Source of the DNA: a virus
DNA length: 55,584 bases
Strand: one strand, 5' to 3'
Virus record (IMG/VR): IMGVR_UViG_3300012985_000002
Coordinates: 1-55,584 of that record
Positions 52,399 through 55,584 of this stretch are shown here, piece after piece. Position 1 is the first letter of the stretch. The number at the start of each line of letters is the position of its first letter. The position numbers and the translations under genes are program-made. The notes under the pieces were generated by a model. The model ran no database searches and was not told the origin of the DNA. It saw nothing but the letters and a program-made list of their open reading frames with translations.

Positions 52399-52682
52399 GA
52401 CTCATCCTTCCGCATGATCGCCTCTTCGAGAGCGATCTCACAGTAGTAGATCGAGCCCTCGCTCTTGATGTACGTGACAGCGACGTTCCCGATGGGCGTG
52501 TGATAGACACGACGCCAGCGGTTCTCGCCCTGAAGCTTGACCATGTACGATGAGGCACGCTCGTTGTAGCCTCGATCGAACTTGGTTTGGTTGTTGATCA
52601 CCGTCTTGACGTCGGCGATCGCGTCCATCTTGAGGTTGTGGACGTTGTTGTTGGTCACATCGACCAAGGCACTATCAATCAT
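52395..52682 (-). CDS. Unknown small protein (95 aa)
   Basis: ATG 52682 follows AAGGAG. Asn- and Val-rich N-terminus, then beta-type sequence with YMVKLQGENRWRRVYHTPIG. First gene of the six-gene cluster. A gtatatac palindrome 12-20 bp upstream may supply a -10, overlapping the end of the hairpin at 52704-52740. Confidence 0.65.
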   Translation of the reverse strand: MIDSALVDVTNNNVHNLKMDAIADVKTVINNQTKFDRGYNERASSYMVKLQGENRWRRVYHTPIGNVAVTYIKSEGSIYYCEIALEEAIMRKDES

Positions 52683-52703
52683 GATTCTCCTTGTCGTATA
52701 TAC

Positions 52704-52740
52704 AACGAGGCCCGCCACCCAGAAGGTGACGGGCCTCGTT
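52704..52740 (-). terminator. Strong hairpin after the 160-aa gene
   Basis: A 16-position stem (aacgaggcccg/cgggcctcgtt plus cacc/ggtg, one mismatch) with loop cagaa begins 16 bases after the stop. On the minus strand tgtatatacg follows, so termination and a new start may be adjacent. Confidence 0.65.
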
Positions 52741-52755
52741 AGAGGGCGGCGGCGC

Positions 52756-53238
52756 TCAGGCCAGGCCGGCTGCCTTGAGCAGCTCGGCGAGCGTGGCCTG
52801 GTCGTCCTCGCTGATGCCACCGGCGAGGATGTCCTGGATCTTCTCGACCTTGGACTTCTTCGCACGCGGCGTGGTGGGCGTGACCTTCTTCGCCGCGACC
52901 TCGGGGTCGAAGACGAAGCCGACGTAGCCGTTGAGCGGGTCCTCGTTGGTGAGGGCCTTGATCGACTGCTCGACCTGCTTGGCGGTCGCGGCGGCGACGG
53001 CCTTCTCGATCGGGTTGTCGACGTGCTCGCCGTGCTCCTCGATGAAGGCCTCGATCGCCTCGACCTGACCGGCGAAGAACTCGTCGACACGGTCGGGCTC
53101 GGCGTCACGGACGGTGAGGTAGTGCTGGACGAAGCGGACCTGCGACTGGCGCGGCACGTTGCGGACGGCGTCGCGCGCGGCCTGCGCCTCGGGCGACAGC
53201 TCGGTCGTGGTGGTCTCTTCGGTGTTCTTGCGAGCCAT
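52756..53238 (-). CDS. Highly expressed early protein of unknown function (160 aa)
   Basis: ATG 53238 follows GGAAGGAAAGAG. It is the most codon-biased early gene, and its antisense and other frames stay open only for that reason. The protein is acidic and helical, with an N-terminal Thr/Glu tail, a VRFVQHYLTVRDAEPDRVDEF-type middle, a basic patch (PRAKKSKVEK) and an acidic Leu/Ala-rich end. A monocistronic unit with promoter at 53383, three-hairpin leader and terminator hairpin implies abundant, stable RNA. It may be a structural DNA-associated or host-takeover protein. Confidence 0.75.
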   Translation of the reverse strand: MARKNTEETTTTELSPEAQAARDAVRNVPRQSQVRFVQHYLTVRDAEPDRVDEFFAGQVEAIEAFIEEHGEHVDNPIEKAVAAATAKQVEQSIKALTNEDPLNGYVGFVFDPEVAAKKVTPTTPRAKKSKVEKIQDILAGGISEDDQATLAELLKAAGLA

Positions 53239-53277
53239 GAGCTCTTTCCTTCCATTGTTGGGCGGTGTTGTACCGGT

Positions 53278-53368
53278 ACTGGGTTCGGCCCAGTGTGCCG
53301 GGTAGGGTGAGGGACGCCGGTGCCCCACCCTACCCGACGCACCGGGGAGAGTCGGTGACTCTCGGTGC
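53278..53368 (-). promoter_or_regulatory. Triple-hairpin 5' leader of the 160-aa gene
   Basis: In transcript order: gcacc...ggtgc with inner gagtc-type stem (53339-53368), an 11-bp perfect cgggtagggtg/caccctacccg stem (53299-53309 with 53326-53336), and actggg/cccagt (53278-53294). They fill most of the roughly 137-nt leader between the promoter and the ribosome site. Likely roles are mRNA stability or translational control. Confidence 0.6.
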
Positions 53369-53382
53369 TTGGGCGTAGAACT

Positions 53383-53392
53383 AGTATACCAT
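53383..53392 (-). promoter_or_regulatory. Extended -10 promoter (TGGTATACT)
   Basis: On the minus strand TATACT (53388-53383) preceded by TGG; no -35. It lies about 145 bp before ATG 53238, the space being the structured leader. Confidence 0.55.
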
Positions 53393-53468
53393 GTCCGCGC
53401 GCCCGGCGGGTTGCGGACTACGTACTTGGTCCTACATGTGTGTCGTGATCGGGCTCACGCCACGCTTG

Positions 53469-53921
53469 TCAACGACCGTTGTCGGGATCGTTGAACGGGT
53501 CGTACATGAGGTCGTTGAAGCTCTGGTTCTTGAGCTTCTCCGCTTCCTCATCCACGATCTTCTCGATGCGCTTGATCTGGTCCTCTTCGCTCTCGCCAAG
53601 CGGACCATCCCACGATGCATCGTCGGGACGAGCGATCGCATCGAAACAGAACTCGCAGAAGCCGCTGATCCTGACCTCTGCCACGCCGAGCTGAGTGTAG
53701 CAGTGGCCCGGCATCAGCGATGCGACCGCTCCGTAGTGGAAGCAGGGGAACTTGCAGTTCACGCAGTGCGTGAGGATCCCCTGCATCTGCTTGACGTGCT
53801 CGAGAGCCTCGAGCCACGGGAACGTGTTCTCCCCCTGCGGAGGCAGCTCATCGGCAGGCCAGGTCTTGAAGGCCTCGATGAACTGATCGAGCGTCCAGTC
53901 CTTAGTGTCGCCGAGCTCCAC
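53469..53921 (-). CDS. Cys-rich zinc-binding protein (150 aa)
   Basis: GTG 53921 follows GAGG, one base after the upstream stop. Central cysteines CVNCKFPC (about 53-60), then GHC (about 72-74) and FCEFC (about 88-92), suggest one or two zinc sites. The C-terminus is acidic and helical. No nuclease motif is visible. Early position suits a host-interaction or DNA-binding role. Confidence 0.65.
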   Translation of the reverse strand: MELGDTKDWTLDQFIEAFKTWPADELPPQGENTFPWLEALEHVKQMQGILTHCVNCKFPCFHYGAVASLMPGHCYTQLGVAEVRISGFCEFCFDAIARPDDASWDGPLGESEEDQIKRIEKIVDEEAEKLKNQSFNDLMYDPFNDPDNGR

Positions 53922-53922
53922 G

Positions 53923-54327
53923 TCAGTCCTCGCTCTCGATGATGTTGTTGGCGTCCTCGATGCGACGAGCCTTGGCGAGCTCGATCTGCTCTCGGATGTC
54001 GGGCACGAGGTCCTTGACCAGCGCCTGCCACTCGGTCAGGACCTGGTTGGCAGCCGTGAGGTTGTGGATGTGCGAGCGCATCGTGGCCTGCACCTCACGG
54101 TGCGTGTCGGCCTGCGACTGGATCTGACCGTGCAGACGAGCGATCTCGTTCTGGAACTCGAGACGCTGCTGCTCGCCCTCCACGATGATCTGCTCAGCGT
54201 CGGCGAGGTTGCCTGCACCCTGCTTGTTCATCGTCCACATGTCGACGATGACTCGGGCCTGGTCGAGGACCAGGGTCGTGGCACTCACTGCGTGCTGCAC
54301 GACTTCTTCGGGCGTGGACTGGTTCAT
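53923..54327 (-). CDS. Coiled-coil protein (134 aa)
   Basis: ATG 54327 follows GGAGGGG. Nearly all helical, Glu/Gln/Ala-rich, with heptad-like Leu/Ile spacing through about residues 30-125. ATGA overlap with the upstream stop. Could be a scaffold-like or regulator-binding protein; no family recognised. Confidence 0.65.
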   Translation of the reverse strand: MNQSTPEEVVQHAVSATTLVLDQARVIVDMWTMNKQGAGNLADAEQIIVEGEQQRLEFQNEIARLHGQIQSQADTHREVQATMRSHIHNLTAANQVLTEWQALVKDLVPDIREQIELAKARRIEDANNIIESED

Positions 54328-54533
54328 GCTTCCCCTCCAAGGGTGATGGTGATCTGGTTCGGTCGGCCTGCAGCCTCCCAAACGTTGGGGTCGACGTGTG
54401 CCGTGATGATCGGCACTTCCACGTCTGCGTACTCCTGGTAGTTCACTCGCTGCTTGACCGTGACGGTCTCGTCGCTCTTGAAGGACGCAGCCTTCTTGTT
54501 GAGCGAAGCGAGCGATGCGGTGTGTTGCGTCAT
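54324..54533 (-). CDS. Unknown small protein (69 aa)
   Basis: ATG 54533 follows GAAGGAAA. A Ser/Lys-rich N-terminus, then beta-strand-type sequence (VTVKQRVNYQEYADVEVPII) ending in NQITITLGGEA. First gene of a three-gene unit with promoter at 54613 and a 13-bp leader hairpin. Confidence 0.65.
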   Translation of the reverse strand: MTQHTASLASLNKKAASFKSDETVTVKQRVNYQEYADVEVPIITAHVDPNVWEAAGRPNQITITLGGEA

Positions 54534-54559
54534 CTCATTTCCTTCTATCGGTGGTGGAA

Positions 54560-54596
54560 CACCGGGCGGGGCGTTGTGCCACAGCCCCGCCCGGTG
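54560..54596 (-). promoter_or_regulatory. 13-bp leader hairpin between promoter and 69-aa gene
   Basis: caccgggcggggc pairs perfectly with gccccgcccggtg around an 11-nt loop. It lies 3 bases past the stop of the 123-aa gene and between the -10 at 54613 and the ribosome site, so it could terminate the upstream unit and also form part of the new leader. Confidence 0.6.
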
Positions 54597-54598
54597 GG

Positions 54599-54970
54599 TC
54601 AAGCCTTCGAACAGTATACCGCGTGCGGAGCGCAATAGCACTCTGCACAGAGCTTCTGGAGGTTGGCGACGGCCAGGCCGTACCGACCCTCATTTGAACG
54701 GGTGCGCTTGAAGCGCTCCACGTCGTGAATCTCTTCGAGTGTCATGGTCTCCAGCAGCTTGTTGAGGACCACGCGTCGTTGCATGACAGCGAGCTGAGTG
54801 CGACCGAGCGCCACAGCCAGTTCCTCGTCAGTTGCCTGACGAGTACGTGGCGTGTAGCCGAACAGGTAGCGGTCAATGACCGCCTGATCCTCGTCGGCAG
54901 TCCAGTACTGACGGTGGTTGTCAGCGGTCTTAAGCGTCCGCTGACGTACCTCTTCACGCTTCTCGTTCAT
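54599..54970 (-). CDS. Myb/SANT-like helix-turn-helix protein (123 aa)
   Basis: ATG 54970 with GAGG upstream. The middle shows a Myb/SANT-type pattern: YWTADEDQAVIDRYL, then DEELAVALGRTQLAVMQRR, where the last helix would contact DNA. A C-terminal cluster CAECYCAP and a final YC may bind metal. It lies next to the control region on the circular map and is one candidate for the protein that binds the mirrored iterons; that pairing is a guess. Confidence 0.6.
   Translation of the reverse strand: MNEKREEVRQRTLKTADNHRQYWTADEDQAVIDRYLFGYTPRTRQATDEELAVALGRTQLAVMQRRVVLNKLLETMTLEEIHDVERFKRTRSNEGRYGLAVANLQKLCAECYCAPHAVYCSKA
54611..54620 (-). promoter_or_regulatory. Promoter-like GGTATACT inside the end of a gene
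   Basis: On the minus strand TATACT (54618-54613) preceded by CGG, within the last codons of the 123-aa gene, about 80 bp before ATG 54533. It matches the site at 53383 in 8 of 8 core bases. Confidence 0.45.
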
Positions 54971-55154
54971 CAATGACCTCAATCTCTCCGGTGTTCGTGA
55001 CCTCAGCCTCGCCAAGCGCGAGGTTGTTCAGGCTCCGATTCACGAAGCCCATGTTGTGCTTGTCCATCTCGTTCATGCCGACGATGGTGAGCCACACGAT
55101 CAGCAAGCTGATCAGTAGCGCACCACCGCCGACGGCGAGGAGCAACTCAAACAC
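54954..55154 (-). CDS. Single-pass membrane protein (66 aa)
   Basis: GTG 55154 lies in the end of the previous gene (8-base overlap). One membrane span at about 3-26 is followed by a polar, acidic tail. No signal peptidase site is seen. It is paired with the other membrane gene at the right end. Confidence 0.6.
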   Translation of the reverse strand: MFELLLAVGGGALLISLLIVWLTIVGMNEMDKHNMGFVNRSLNNLALGEAEVTNTGEIEVIDEREA

Positions 55155-55497
55155 TGGTGTTGATGAGGTCGAAGGCCACGTACTCGCCGGACCGAAGCTG
55201 CAGCTTGAGCCGCAGGTTGTAGTCCATCGAGTACTGCGAAACAGCCGACACGGCCTGGTAGGCTGTGTCGTACTTCTTGGTTTCCACGAACTCGTCAGTC
55301 CGAGCGTCGTGAAGCGTCACCAGAGCCTGCACCACTTCGTGGGGCTCGAGCTCAGCGATGCGAGCGTACAGCATCGAGCTGTCGGTGAGCGACTCACCGT
55401 GCTTGTAGCCGACGTTGTAGAAGATGAGACCTGCAACAATGCAGAGGATCACGCCGAAGATGACGGCGAAGAACAATGCCTGACCTACGGTCATCAT
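55147..55497 (-). CDS. First leftward gene: single-pass membrane protein (116 aa)
   Basis: Starts at ATG 55497 or the adjacent ATG 55494, inside the terminal repeat. One N-terminal span (about 5-27) is followed by a soluble, mixed helical-strand domain. The upstream GAGAGTAGG gives a modest ribosome site. Being first in the early arm, it may act on the host membrane soon after entry. Its start is copied at bases 1-36. Confidence 0.7.
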   Translation of the reverse strand: MMTVGQALFFAVIFGVILCIVAGLIFYNVGYKHGESLTDSSMLYARIAELEPHEVVQALVTLHDARTDEFVETKKYDTAYQAVSAVSQYSMDYNLRLKLQLRSGEYVAFDLINTSV

Positions 55498-55584
55498 TGT
55501 AATACCTACTCTCTGAGTAACTAGGTTAAAGAGACTATTCTCTTATTCCATCCCTGTTACCCCTAAAGATACTTTAGTATTGCA
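55462..55584. repeat. Right copy of 123-bp terminal direct repeat
   Basis: Identical to bases 1-123. It contains the first 12 codons and the 5' flank of the rightmost gene. If the ends are physical, the promoter of the leftward arm must lie within 55498-55584, because the DNA stops there. Confidence 0.9.

Noticed and set aside
52395-53342. A 315-codon minus-strand frame across the 160-aa gene and its leader
   Set aside because: An Arg/Pro/Ser shadow in the wrong frame of a highly biased gene; only its last part is the real 95-aa gene starting at 52682.

Overview
This window looks like a complete or near-complete genome of a lytic, short-tailed (podovirus-like) bacteriophage of a high-GC actinobacterium. 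The phage call rests on a portal, capsid, terminase, adaptor and nozzle set with no tape measure, tail tube or baseplate. The host call rests on high GC, strongly GC3-biased codons and a WhiB-family gene. I see no integrase, repressor-integrase module, tRNA, rRNA, CRISPR array or insertion sequence. The first 123 bases recur exactly as the last 123, so the molecule either has short direct terminal repeats or is a circular map with an assembly overlap. The unique length is about 55.46 kb. From memory, a very large structural gene taking about a quarter of a podovirus genome is known in some Microbacterium phages; I could not check this by search.

Layout. (1) Bases 1-986 are a non-coding control region, rich in structure: hairpins, a dyad of six mirrored pairs of an 8-bp motif centred on base 387, and a candidate structured RNA with promoter-like and terminator-like flanks. 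A single small leftward gene (987-1226) follows. (2) Bases 1794-37690 are the rightward late arm: a 4484-codon virion protein, portal, major capsid protein, receptor-binding and fibre genes (two share an N-terminal anchor domain), an endolysin with three small membrane proteins, internal or tail proteins, adaptor and nozzle, a scaffold candidate, and the large terminase. (3) Bases 37572-55497 are the leftward early and middle arm. It runs from small host-takeover-type genes at the right end to recombination and replication genes: DUF932, an SSB-like protein, a Cas4/RecB-like nuclease, DNA polymerase A, glutaredoxin, RuvC-like resolvase, WhiB, SF2 helicase, SF3 helicase and Prim-Pol primase. 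The two arms diverge from the control region and converge at about 37.6 kb, where the last genes overlap tail to tail.

How it works together. Replication appears largely phage-encoded: primase, D5-like helicase, exonuclease-proficient PolA, ssDNA-binding protein, nuclease and resolvase. I found no phage RNA polymerase, so transcription probably relies on host RNA polymerase. That fits seven extended -10-like sites with core GGTATA(A/C)T ahead of transcription units. Many units are separated by GC-rich perfect hairpins without U-tracts. These may act as processing or stability elements or as actinobacterial-type terminators.

Most novel signals: the perfectly mirrored motif array at 228-546; the candidate RNA gene at about 783-980; the three-helix element at 50912-50990; the triple-hairpin leader of the 160-residue early gene; and a possible overlapping gene at 34063-34515.
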